Assembly: GCA_039923495.1 (NCBI GenBank)
Contig: JBDTCO010000104.1
Location: forward strand, 1-34,631
Reading direction: 5' to 3'
DNA from: JBDTCO01 sp039923495
GTDB taxonomy: Bacteria > Myxococcota_A > Polyangia > Palsa-1104
Length of the DNA: 34,631 nucleotides
Below are positions 23,958 to 30,636 of this stretch, piece by piece. Numbering within the stretch: the first letter of the stretch is position 1; each line of letters starts with the position of its first letter. The position numbers were made by a program, and so were the translations under genes. The notes under the pieces were generated by a model. The model did not search any database, was not told the origin of the DNA, and saw only the letters and a program-made list of their open reading frames with translations.

Positions 23958-24158
23958 TCACTTCGCTTCTTCGAGGAGCTTGTCGTCGCGCACCTCTTCC
24001 TTCTTCTGCGCGGCTTCGACATCGGTCTTCGCGGATTTCATCTGGCGCTGGTACTGCTTCACGAACGCGGGTGACTGCGCTGGGGCCGGCGGCGGCGCCT
24101 GCTTGCGCCCGCAGGCCGCGAGTTCCACCACGACAGCGGCCATGAGCAGCATGCGCAT
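23958..24158 (-). CDS. Small lipoprotein, coiled-coil
   Basis: A 66-residue predicted lipoprotein. The signal peptide ends in lipobox ELAAC (Cys16), followed by a Pro/Ala linker (PPPAPAQSPA) and a highly charged helix (MKSAKTDVEAAQKKEEVRD) likely to form a coiled coil. The overall design, lipid anchor plus short helix, recalls Lpp/OsmE-type small envelope lipoproteins, but there is no sequence evidence for a specific family. The ATG at 24158 has only a weak GAG upstream; a TAGCGT lies 6 bases before it. It is divergent from the CAP lipoprotein gene across 192 bases, in which I see only the -10 box listed next. Confidence 0.75.
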   Translation of the reverse strand: MRMLLMAAVVVELAACGRKQAPPPAPAQSPAFVKQYQRQMKSAKTDVEAAQKKEEVRDDKLLEEAK

Positions 24159-24334
24159 CGTCTCACGCTAGCACGGGCCCAACCGCTGACCCGCGCTGCA
24201 TTGCGCCTTGCGCTCCAAGGTGCAGACGTTCGTGTCGGAGCGCTGCACCACGCCGATTGCCGCGCACCTCGGTCGGGCGCGCCGCGCTCGACGACGACAA
24301 CCACGCGGCTCTCAGGCCCTCCGCACCACACATG

Positions 24335-24340
24335 TATAAT
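24335..24340 (+). promoter_or_regulatory. Perfect TATAAT -10 box of the CAP lipoprotein gene
   Basis: A consensus TATAAT in an otherwise GC-rich region ends 10 bases before the ATG at 24351. Initiation near 24347 would give a leader of about 4 bases, and no Shine-Dalgarno exists between box and start (GTGTCTACCT). No good -35 hexamer is seen at 16-18 bases spacing. Confidence 0.55.
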
Positions 24341-24350
24341 GTGTCTACCT

Positions 24351-25034
24351 ATGACGACCCGGCTCACGCCACGCCTCGGATCGCACTCCTCGACGACCGC
24401 GCTGCTCGTCGCGCTCGCGCTCGCCGGCTGCGGTGGAGCCAGGGGTGGCGTCCTCGCGGGCAAGGACGGCGGCGGCGATGACGCGCAGAGTCCGCCCGCT
24501 GCGGCCGATCTCGGCCAGCCGGCAGACCTCGCGATGGTCCCCGACGCGGCGACCACGGTCGTTTCGGGTGACGCCTTCAGCGCCGTTCGCACCGCGTGCA
24601 TCAACGAGATCAACCGGCTCCGCGCGATGCAGAGCCTCGCACCCTACACGCTCGTCAACACCGACACGATCAACTCCTGTGTCGATGCCCAGGCGACCTC
24701 GGACGAGCAGAGCGGCCAGGCTCACATGGCGTGGATCGCCGCCGAGGGCTCGGTCTGCGACGGCAACGGCCAGGACGAGTGCGAGGGTGGCGCCACCAGC
24801 GTCGCCGGCATCATCGGGTGCCTCGACTCCATGTGGGCCGAGCAGAACCAGCCGAACTGCGCTGGCTGCGTCGGCTGCACCGCGTTCGGAGGCGCGTGCC
24901 CCAACTGCGACTTCTACGGGTCGCAAGGCGGCGAGTGCGGCCACTACGTGAACATGAGCGCGACCTACTTCGCGAAGGTGGCGTGCGGCTTCTCGACCAA
25001 CGGCGACTGGGCCGTGCAGAACTTTTATCAGTGA
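24351..25034 (+). CDS. CAP (SCP/PR-1) domain lipoprotein
   Basis: A 227-residue lipoprotein with a cysteine-rich CAP domain, exposed in the periplasm or on the surface. The ATG at 24351 is placed right after the -10 box; it puts the signal peptide at the N-terminus with lipobox LAGC (Cys27). The frame is open back to 24201, but that part lacks a signal sequence. An Asp/Ala/Pro linker runs to about residue 65. The CAP domain shows INEINRLRAMQSLAPYT (first helix), HMAW with a candidate active-site His, and ECGHYVNMSATYFAKVACGF, which corresponds to the CAP signature GHYxxxxW region. About a dozen cysteines suggest several disulfides. Bacterial CAP proteins are poorly characterised. Confidence 0.82.
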   Translation: MTTRLTPRLGSHSSTTALLVALALAGCGGARGGVLAGKDGGGDDAQSPPAAADLGQPADLAMVPDAATTVVSGDAFSAVRTACINEINRLRAMQSLAPYTLVNTDTINSCVDAQATSDEQSGQAHMAWIAAEGSVCDGNGQDECEGGATSVAGIIGCLDSMWAEQNQPNCAGCVGCTAFGGACPNCDFYGSQGGECGHYVNMSATYFAKVACGFSTNGDWAVQNFYQ

Positions 25035-25060
25035 CGGCTCAGACGCGGTGCTCGTGGCGC

Positions 25061-25408
25061 TCAGAACGCGTAGCGCGTCGCGAACCGCTCCGGGATGAAC
25101 CGCGGGATTGGCATCGGCTGGAGCACGGGCAGCCCCGTGATGCGACAGTCGCTCCAGTCGGGCAACTTTCCCGTCGCATAGTAGGTGGAGAGAGACTTCC
25201 AGTCCGACGACGTGTGCCCGAAGCGATGAACGGGCACGAACAGCGACATCTCGAGATCGTTCGCGTAGTCGATGCCGATCTCGAGCCCGTCGAAGATTCC
25301 GGTATTGGGATCCTCGACGTCACCAATGTACACCCGCACTCCGTATCGCTCGACGGCAGTGCGCGCTCGTTTGAAGTCGTCCTTGAGCTGCGTATCGACC
25401 TTCGACAC
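25061..25408 (-). CDS. Unknown 115-aa protein downstream of FlgM-like gene
   Basis: I do not recognise this protein. It has no signal peptide or membrane segment. It is rich in aromatic residues, with segments VRVYIGDVEDPNTGIFDGLEIG, split as strand-turn-strand, and FVPVHRFGHTSSDWKSL; the C-terminus is basic and aromatic (RFIPERFATRYAF). The start is a GTG at 25408, 13 bases after the FlgM-like stop, without a clear ribosome site. Being the last gene of the sigma/anti-sigma set suggests a regulatory or target role, but that is inference from position alone. It converges on the CAP lipoprotein gene. Confidence 0.68.
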   Translation of the reverse strand: MSKVDTQLKDDFKRARTAVERYGVRVYIGDVEDPNTGIFDGLEIGIDYANDLEMSLFVPVHRFGHTSSDWKSLSTYYATGKLPDWSDCRITGLPVLQPMPIPRFIPERFATRYAF

Positions 25409-25421
25409 GACAGCGCGGAGC

Positions 25422-25598
25422 TTACCTTTTGGTCGGCTCGTCCGTCTGCTGCATTGCAGCGGTCGTCAGCGCATCGGCGAGCTCCACGAGATCCACCGCG
25501 TAGGTGTTCGTGCGGACGCACTCGGTGAGGCTGGAGATGCGCTCGGCGCGATCGGCCAGCGCCGACTCCTCCTTCGTGTCGCTGTCGTTGTTGCGCAT
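25422..25598 (-). CDS. flgM: Short FlgM-like anti-sigma-28 factor
   Basis: A 58-residue protein whose C-terminal half (DRAERISSLTECVRTNTYAV followed by DLVELADALTTAA) matches the sigma-28-binding part of FlgM, where the family pattern is R-(V/I)-x-x-I/L-x-x-x-I/V-x-x-G-x-Y-x-V-D-x-x-x-(I/V/L)-A. The N-terminal secretion-related half of FlgM is very short here (usual length 85-100). The ATG at 25598 is chosen because of GAGAGG with 4-base spacing; an in-frame ATG at 25655 would add 19 residues. It lies 77 bases downstream of a FliA-type sigma gene, which strongly supports the call. The family binds and holds sigma-28 until FlgM is exported through the flagellar hook; no export apparatus is seen here. 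Confidence 0.72.
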   Translation of the reverse strand: MRNNDSDTKEESALADRAERISSLTECVRTNTYAVDLVELADALTTAAMQQTDEPTKR

Positions 25599-25675
25599 CG
25601 TACCTCTCTCACCTTCCGAGTTCGGCCATGCGCGACTGTCCTTTAGGGGCGTCAACCGCTTGACGCACGCAGGTG

Positions 25676-26401
25676 CTACGCGGCGTTGCGTTGCTCCTCC
25701 GGCTGCTCGGTGACCTCGGCACGCAATCGGACGATGGCGCGCGCGTGCAGCTGGCAGACGCGCGACTCGGACACGCCGAGGATCTGGCCGATCTCGGAAT
25801 AGCTGAGCTCCTCGACGTAGTAGAGGTTGAGCAGCTGCGCGTCGCGCGCGGGGATGCGCGCCAGACCATCGCGGAGCACGGCGGAGAGCTGGTTCCGCTC
25901 GGCGACGCTCGAGGGACTGAGGTGATCCGTATCGGCGAGCGTCGTCGAGTGCGGCTCGATGTCGACGATCGCGACGTGCGTGAGCATCTCGAGCTCGGAG
26001 CGATACTCGTCGAGCGGGACGCCCAGCGCCGACGCGATCTCGTGATCCTCGGGCGAGCGGCCGTGCACGTGCTCGAGTGTGCGGATCACCTTGCCGACGT
26101 GGCGCGCGGCGGTGCGCGCGCGACGCGACATGAGATCGCCACGACGGAGCTCGTCGAATACCGCACCACGGATACGCGTCTCGGCGAAGGCGACGAACGG
26201 CTCACCTCGCGTCGAGTCGTAGCGCTCGGCCGCCTCCGACAGACCGATGAGCGCCGCGCCGACGAGATCGTCCTCGCTGATCCAGTCCGGTGTGCGCCGG
26301 CCGACCTTGCGCGCGATGCGTTGCGCCATGCCGATATGCGCTGCAATGAGGCGGTCTCGCTCGATGGTCGGTGCATTCAGCTCGCGTACGTAGGGTCTCA
26401 T
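25676..26401 (-). CDS. fliA: FliA/WhiG-type sigma-28 RNA polymerase sigma factor
   Basis: A 241-residue sigma-70-family factor lacking region 1. Region 2 (about 14-85) has GMAQRIARKVGRR, DLVGAALIGLSEAAERYD and the hallmark FAETRIRGAVFDELRRGD that separates FliA from general-stress sigma factors. Region 3 (about 95-150) carries RTLEHVHGRSPEDHEIASAL. Region 4 (about 185-232) has the -35-binding helix-turn-helix LSYSEIGQILGVSESRVCQLHARA. The ATG at 26401 follows GGGAG at 6-base spacing. In flagellate bacteria this factor transcribes late flagellar and chemotaxis genes; in actinobacteria the homologue WhiG controls development. The neighbouring FlgM-like gene favours the FliA branch. Confidence 0.92.
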   Translation of the reverse strand: MRPYVRELNAPTIERDRLIAAHIGMAQRIARKVGRRTPDWISEDDLVGAALIGLSEAAERYDSTRGEPFVAFAETRIRGAVFDELRRGDLMSRRARTAARHVGKVIRTLEHVHGRSPEDHEIASALGVPLDEYRSELEMLTHVAIVDIEPHSTTLADTDHLSPSSVAERNQLSAVLRDGLARIPARDAQLLNLYYVEELSYSEIGQILGVSESRVCQLHARAIVRLRAEVTEQPEEQRNAA

Positions 26402-26597
26402 CGTGGGCTCCCTCGGCCGTCGCAGACATCGCGATGCCGACGCGAGCCATCAGTCCAAGAAGCGCGCCACGCGTGCGCCTGAACGCAACGCGAGGAATGT
26501 CGAGGACCTGGAAGCGAGAGATGCGGCGAGCCCCCCGCCCTGCGTCACGCGACGCGCGTCACGACAGAGCGGAGCGTCAATGCGCTGACGCGGAGAT

Positions 26598-28031
26598 CTA
26601 GCGGCGGCGGGTGGTGCCGAACGACGGGGCCGAGAACGTAGGTGCAGGGTGCGACACGCCAGCGGGCGCCTGGTACGTCTGGCGCGGCTGCTGGTACGTC
26701 GGCTGCTGGTATGTCCTCTGCGGCGCCTGGTAGCTCGGCTGCTGGTACGTCGGCTGCTGGTACGTCGGCTGCTGGTACGTCCTCTGCGGCGCCGTGTACG
26801 CCGGAGTCGGCGCCGTGTACGCCGGCGTCGGCGCCGTGTACGCCGGCTGCGCGTAGCCATGCTGCGTGCCCTGGTACGACGTGCCCGAGTAGCGATACAC
26901 CGGCTGCCCCGTCGTCGGCGACGAGTACGTGTTGCCGAGTGGGTACGACGGTGGCGCAGTCACGTGCGGCGCGTTCAGCCGTGACTGCGTGCCCGTGCCC
27001 TGCAGTACGGGGCGCGACGCCGGACCGGTCACGGGGCGACCGACGCTGCTCGAGACCCGTCCGTAGTTGCGCTGCGACAGCGCGACGCCTTCGTGCGCGA
27101 CGATGTTCGCGCGCGGCAGCTGGCTCGGCGCACCGTTCTTGAGCGCGAGCGTGGGCACCGCGCGACCAATATCGTGTGAGACGGCGGCGATGGGTGGACC
27201 AAGGTTGATCCGGGTGCTGACGCCGGCGGTGCTGATGGTGCGCGCGTTGTTCACCGCGGCCGTGCGGCCATAGACGTCGCGCGCGACGGAGTCCGGCAGG
27301 TACGACGGGTTACGCCGCGTGAGATCCGACGCGAGCGTGAAGTGCCATTGGGCGTGCGAGCTGCGACGGCCCGGCGGCGCGACGACGACTCCGCGTGGCG
27401 GCGACGCGGACCAGCCGCAGTAGCCGTTGCCGTAGCGCCAGTCGACCCACGCGGGGCCCCACAGAGTGCCCGGGATCCAGCTCCAGCCGCGACCATCGAT
27501 GAGCAACCAGCGACCATAGTGGAACGGCGCCCAGCCCCAGTCGTAGTCGGAGACCCACGCATAGCCGTAGTCGGAGCTGGCGGTCCACTGCCCGTCGGTG
27601 GCGTAGGGCTCGAAGCCGTCCCCGACGATGTCCTGCCCAGGCGTCCACACCTCGCCGTAGTTCGGATCGTCGGTCCACTGGCCGTAGGGCGCGAGCGCGG
27701 ACTCGAACTGCTGATACGCGTTGGGATCGTACCCATCGTCGTATGCGGCCGCGTCGCCGTTCGGATCGGCGCAGACCTGGATGTCGGGATCGCAGTCGAT
27801 GTCGAAGCGCTCCTGCGACGGCGGGAGCGGCGCCACGGACGGTGCGATCGCTCCCGTGCCTTGCGCGCGCGAGTCGTCGAACACGACGCCGCCGTCGAAG
27901 GCGCCGCCGTCGGGTGGGATCATCGTCGGTGTGCCGTCGACGTTGAAGGTCTGGGACTGCGCATGTGCGAGCGTCGCCACCGAGAGCGCCGAGAGCGCGA
28001 GGAAGAGGGGAATCGAGAGTGCACGTCGCAT
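26598..28031 (-). CDS. Secreted DUF6600-like protein with Tyr/Gln/Pro repeat tail
   Basis: A 477-residue exported protein. The ATG at 28031 follows GAGGAGA at 5-6 bases; the open frame extends upstream to 28208 but without a signal peptide. The Sec signal ends ATLAHA. The central region (about 115-260) has the repeated Trp/Tyr/Gly pattern of DUF6600 proteins: YGQWTDDPNYGEVWTP, DYGYAWVSDYDWGWAPFHYG, RGWSWIPGTLWGPAWVDWRY. The C-terminal part is low complexity with YTAPTPA and TYQQP repeats, encoded by true DNA tandem repeats, and ends with TTRRR. Function is unknown; DUF6600 proteins are common in myxobacteria and planctomycetes and look extracellular or envelope-associated. Confidence 0.85.
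   Translation of the reverse strand: MRRALSIPLFLALSALSVATLAHAQSQTFNVDGTPTMIPPDGGAFDGGVVFDDSRAQGTGAIAPSVAPLPPSQERFDIDCDPDIQVCADPNGDAAAYDDGYDPNAYQQFESALAPYGQWTDDPNYGEVWTPGQDIVGDGFEPYATDGQWTASSDYGYAWVSDYDWGWAPFHYGRWLLIDGRGWSWIPGTLWGPAWVDWRYGNGYCGWSASPPRGVVVAPPGRRSSHAQWHFTLASDLTRRNPSYLPDSVARDVYGRTAAVNNARTISTAGVSTRINLGPPIAAVSHDIGRAVPTLALKNGAPSQLPRANIVAHEGVALSQRNYGRVSSSVGRPVTGPASRPVLQGTGTQSRLNAPHVTAPPSYPLGNTYSSPTTGQPVYRYSGTSYQGTQHGYAQPAYTAPTPAYTAPTPAYTAPQRTYQQPTYQQPTYQQPSYQAPQRTYQQPTYQQPRQTYQAPAGVSHPAPTFSAPSFGTTRRR
26671..26850. repeat. 15-bp and 21-bp tandem repeats inside the DUF6600-like gene
   Basis: Two repeat families lie side by side. A 15-base unit (GGCTGCTGGTACGTC on the plus strand) occurs several times over 26686-26785 with slight changes, encoding TYQQP. 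From 26791 a 21-base unit (GCCGTGTACGCCGGAGTCGGC) occurs twice plus a partial third copy, encoding YTAPTPA. Both keep the frame, so copy number may vary without breaking the protein. Confidence 0.8.
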
Positions 28032-28118
28032 GAAGGTCTCCTCGCACCGCTGAGCCGACGGTTGGGACAGCGGAGGCGTTCCTGTCGCCTCGCCTCTGAT
28101 ACGAAGCGCACACGGAAC

Positions 28119-28131
28119 AATTTCATTGTAT
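28119..28131. promoter_or_regulatory. Small inverted repeat and candidate minus-strand -10 in the DUF6600/RRM intergenic region
   Basis: ACAAT-TTC-ATTGT is an interrupted palindrome within a 270-base divergent spacer. On the minus strand it contains TACAAT (complement of 28125-28130), 5 of 6 matching a -10 box, about 94 bases before the DUF6600-like start. No good -35 was found. The rest of the spacer shows no gene and may be a long leader of the RRM gene. Confidence 0.3.
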
Positions 28132-28301
28132 GCGTTCTTTTCGAGCCGCGTTCGCCCGTCGCCACTTGGTCCTTGAAAGCTGGTGCGCCTGTCCGTATCG
28201 TGAGACAAGGTCGCCGCTGTCGCGTTTTACCGCGCTGTGCTTCCGTTTTTCGGCGAGGTTCCGCGCCACCCAGTTCTGCACCAAGGAGACGAGACTTCCG
28301 G

Positions 28302-28862
28302 ATGGGTACCAAGTTGTTCGTGGGAAATCTTTCGTATTCGACGACCGAGCAGGAGCTACGTGAGTCTTTCGCGCAGAGCGGCCGCACGGTCATCAGCGTC
28401 CGTATTGCGCTCGACCGCGAGACGCAGCGGCCGCGCGGGTTCGCTTTCGTCGAGGTCGGCACCGATGCCGACGCCGACTCTGCGATCACGCAGTGGAACG
28501 GGAACATGCTCTCGGGTCGCAACATCTTCGTCGAGAAGGCGCAGGAGCGCGCGCCCGGTGCACCCCGACCGGCCCCGCGTCCGCGTCCCGGCTTTGGTGG
28601 TCCCGGCGGCGCGCCCGGCGGTGGTCCCGGCGGCTTCCGCCCCGGTGGCCCTCCGGGCGGTGGCTTTCGTCCCGGTGGCCCGGGCGGTGCGCCCGCCGGC
28701 TTCCGCGGTCCGCCCCGCTTCGCTCCGCCGCCCGAGAAGGACGCCGGTCGTCGTCACAACGCGCGTCCCGACAAGGCCAAGGAAGCCAAGAAGCGCCCTG
28801 GCGAAGGTCGGCCCGAAGAGAAGGAGCGCGGCAAGTGGCGCTGGGACGGCAACGACGACTAG
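28302..28862 (+). CDS. RRM-type RNA-binding protein with Gly/Pro-rich tail
   Basis: A 186-residue single-RRM protein. RNP2 is LFVGNL (5-10) and RNP1 is RGFAFVEV (45-52), with the aromatic positions for RNA stacking in place. The RRM ends near residue 85. The tail is Gly/Pro/Arg-rich (GGFRPGGPPGGGFRPGG) and then Lys/Arg/Glu-rich, as in cyanobacterial and myxobacterial Rbp proteins and eukaryotic glycine-rich RNA-binding proteins. It probably binds RNA in the cytoplasm and may respond to cold or stress. The ATG at 28302 has AAGGAG at 28283-28288, a 13-base spacing that is longer than ideal. A strong terminator follows 91 bases after its stop. Confidence 0.93.
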   Translation: MGTKLFVGNLSYSTTEQELRESFAQSGRTVISVRIALDRETQRPRGFAFVEVGTDADADSAITQWNGNMLSGRNIFVEKAQERAPGAPRPAPRPRPGFGGPGGAPGGGPGGFRPGGPPGGGFRPGGPGGAPAGFRGPPRFAPPPEKDAGRRHNARPDKAKEAKKRPGEGRPEEKERGKWRWDGNDD

Positions 28863-28952
28863 ACGACCAGCGCAATACGCGCTGGCGGAGTGCCGGCGTC
28901 GACTCAGCTGCACCGCGGACACGATGGGTCGCTAGCTGCGTGTGAAATGCTG

Positions 28953-29003
28953 ACGGCAGCGTTCGCGGCCTCCGGGCGGAGCGAACGCTGCCGTTTCTTT
29001 TTG
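28953..29003 (+). terminator. Rho-independent terminator of the RRM gene
   Basis: A perfect 14-base stem, ACGGCAGCGTTCGC (28953-28966) with GCGAACGCTGCCGT (28981-28994), encloses a 14-base loop and is followed directly by TTTCTTTTT. This is the clearest intrinsic terminator of the window. On the minus strand the stem lacks a T-run, so it serves the plus strand mainly. Confidence 0.92.
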
Positions 29004-29015
29004 TGCCGCCACTCG

Positions 29016-29357
29016 TTACTTCGCCGGCTGCGGAGTCGTCTTCGGCGCGGCCGCCACCATCTTGGGCTTGGAGGTGTGGCGAAGCTTCTTCACGGTGCGC
29101 GGCTGCACCTTCGCCGGTGCTGCCTTGACGGCGTCGACCTTGGTCGAGGTCTTCGCGACGACCGGAGTGACCTCGGTCTTCGCTTCGTTCTTCACGGCCT
29201 GCGCCTTCGCTTCGTTCTTCACGATGGCCTTCTTCGCGTGTGGCTTCACGGACACCTTCGCCGCGTCGACGGGCGCAGCAGCCTTCGCCTCATCAGCGCG
29301 GGCCGTGGCAGAGAGCGCCAGCGTCGAGAAGAGGAGAGCAGAGAGAATCGTGCGCAT
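29016..29357 (-). CDS. Small secreted Lys/Ala/Val-rich protein
   Basis: A 113-residue exported protein with a clear signal peptide (LSALLFSTLALSATARA, cleavage likely near residue 21). The mature part is low complexity and strongly basic, made of Lys, Ala, Val, Pro and Thr, with repeated KNEAKAQAVKNEAK. No domain is recognised; the composition resembles histone-H1-like or DNA-binding tails, yet the signal peptide points outside the cytoplasm. The ATG at 29357 has AGGAG at 7-base spacing. Its 3' end lies 12 bases from the RRM terminator. Confidence 0.78.
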   Translation of the reverse strand: MRTILSALLFSTLALSATARADEAKAAAPVDAAKVSVKPHAKKAIVKNEAKAQAVKNEAKTEVTPVVAKTSTKVDAVKAAPAKVQPRTVKKLRHTSKPKMVAAAPKTTPQPAK

Positions 29358-29565
29358 GGGAGAGCTCCTGATGCATCTGGGGTGAGCGCTGTGGCGGCGA
29401 AGGCTTCGTCGTCAGCGGCGTTCGGATGCTGCGAGGTAGTGCAGCCGATGTGCCGACTCTTCGATGGGCACGAACCCACGCAAACCCGCGATGCGAGAGC
29501 TGGCGCCGCGCTTGGCCTGAGGCGTCGATCATCACGCAGCGTGCGCGCGTGGGGCGTCGATGTTG

Positions 29566-29594
29566 TTGCCGCACCGTCGGTGAGCGATTAGATT
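29566..29594 (+). promoter_or_regulatory. Candidate promoter of the YHS lipoprotein gene (leaderless)
   Basis: TTGCCG (29566-29571) and TAGATT (29589-29594) are separated by exactly 17 bases. The expected start point, 7 bases after the -10 box, falls on the A of the ATG at 29601. No Shine-Dalgarno exists. The rest of the 243-base gap (29358-29565) shows no gene. Confidence 0.45.
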
Positions 29595-29600
29595 ATCGGC

Positions 29601-29888
29601 ATGAATAGCCGCGCCTCCTCGCTCGTCAAACTCCTCGGCCTCGTCGCTGCGCTCAGTCTCGGTGCGTGCAAGGAGAAGAGCGGGCCGAAGATCGCGCCGG
29701 CCGCCGTCGCGCCCGCGCCCACGCACAGGTACGCGGTCGGCGACAAGGCGCGCTGCCCCGTCACCAACGAGGACTTCGTCGTCAGCGCGACGACGCTGCA
29801 GGTCGAGCAGAGCGGGCACTACTACGCGTTCTGCTGCGCCGACTGCAAGCCGACGTTCGACAAGCACCCCGAGAAGTTCGTCCCGTAG
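29601..29888 (+). CDS. YHS-domain lipoprotein
   Basis: A 95-residue lipoprotein. The signal peptide ends LSLGAC (Cys23 lipidated). After a Pro/Ala linker comes a compact YHS-like domain (about 44-95) with RCPVTNEDFVV (Cys52), HYYAFCCADCKPTF (Cys78, Cys79, Cys82) and a closing HPEKFVP. YHS domains are found in metal-handling proteins, so it may bind copper or another metal in the envelope. The CP-x-CCxxC arrangement is typical of the family. The ATG at 29601 coincides with the predicted transcription start. It converges on the yhhQ gene through a hairpin spanning both stop codons. Confidence 0.85.
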   Translation: MNSRASSLVKLLGLVAALSLGACKEKSGPKIAPAAVAPAPTHRYAVGDKARCPVTNEDFVVSATTLQVEQSGHYYAFCCADCKPTFDKHPEKFVP

Positions 29889-29904
29889 CAGCAGCCTGCT
29901 ACGG
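29883..29904. terminator. Symmetric hairpin spanning both convergent stop codons
   Basis: CCGTAGCAG (29883-29891) and CTGCTACGG (29896-29904) form a perfect 9-base stem with a 4-base loop. The stem contains the TAG stop of the YHS gene and, on the other strand, the TAG stop of the YhhQ gene. No T-run follows on either side, so any terminator action would be weak or need a factor. It would also stabilise both mRNA ends. Confidence 0.45.
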
Positions 29905-30636
29905 ATTCAGCTCGAGCTCGATGCGCGCGTGCGCCGGTGCGGGCGATAGCCCCATCCGACGGTGGATGATGCCGTGCAGCGCATAGATGACCGGCGTCAA
30001 CGCCACCGCGATCATCACCTTCACGCAGTAGCTCGAGATGGCGGCGCGGTGCAGCTGGTCCTTCGAGATCTTCCCGTAGAACGCAACGTACGTGACGACG
30101 GCCGTGTCGACGAGCTGCGAGATGAGCGTCGACCCCGTCGAGCGCAGCCAGATGTGGCGGCCTCCTGTACGTGATTTGGCGAACTGGAAGATGGCGATGT
30201 CGGTCAACTGACCGACGATGTACGCAACCAGCGACGCGATGAAGATGCGGTTCGCGTTGCCGAGCACGTTGTCGAACGCGTCCTGCGAGACCGGCGAGAA
30301 CGGCGCGGTGGGAATCTTGCGGGCGGCGAAGATGATCACGAACGCGACGAGCGCGGTCCAGAACCCGACGAACGTCATCGTGCGAGCGCCCGGCGTTCCG
30401 TAGAACTCGTTCACCGTGTCGGTGAGCAGGAACGTGATCGGGAACCAGATCGCCCCTGCAGACAGCGTCGCATGCAGCGTCGTGACCCCGAGCGGGATCT
30501 CGAGCTGGAAGAGCTTGGACCCGATGGTGTCGCCGATGAGCAGCGCCGTCAGGAAGACGCCGACCATGTAGATGTAGAGCTTCTGGCGCTTGTCGATCTC
30601 GAGATCGGCAAGCTGGACCGGCTGTGCCTGGCTCAA
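29899..30636 (-). CDS. yhhQ: Queuosine precursor transporter (YhhQ/VUT family)
   Basis: A 245-residue inner-membrane protein with about six membrane helices, of the family that imports preQ0/preQ1 for queuosine modification of tRNA. Visible features: YMVGVFLTALLIGDTIGSKLF, FPITFLLTDTVNEFYGTPGA (the family DxxxExYG motif), FIASLVAYIVGQLTDIAIF and TLISQLVDTAVVTYVAF. The start is a TTG at 30636 that overlaps the dgt stop as TTGA, so translation is coupled; an internal ATG at residue 24 (MVGVF) would cut into the first helix. A queC gene 3 kb away shows that preQ0 can also be made de novo. Confidence 0.9.
   Translation of the reverse strand: MSQAQPVQLADLEIDKRQKLYIYMVGVFLTALLIGDTIGSKLFQLEIPLGVTTLHATLSAGAIWFPITFLLTDTVNEFYGTPGARTMTFVGFWTALVAFVIIFAARKIPTAPFSPVSQDAFDNVLGNANRIFIASLVAYIVGQLTDIAIFQFAKSRTGGRHIWLRSTGSTLISQLVDTAVVTYVAFYGKISKDQLHRAAISSYCVKVMIAVALTPVIYALHGIIHRRMGLSPAPAHARIELELNP

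Noticed and set aside
24201..24350. N-terminal extension of the CAP lipoprotein
   Set aside because: No signal peptide in the extension; the ATG at 24351 places the lipobox correctly and sits right after the -10 box.
28032..28208. N-terminal extension of the DUF6600-like protein to an upstream ATG
   Set aside because: It would bury the signal peptide inside the protein, while the start at 28031 has a strong ribosome site.
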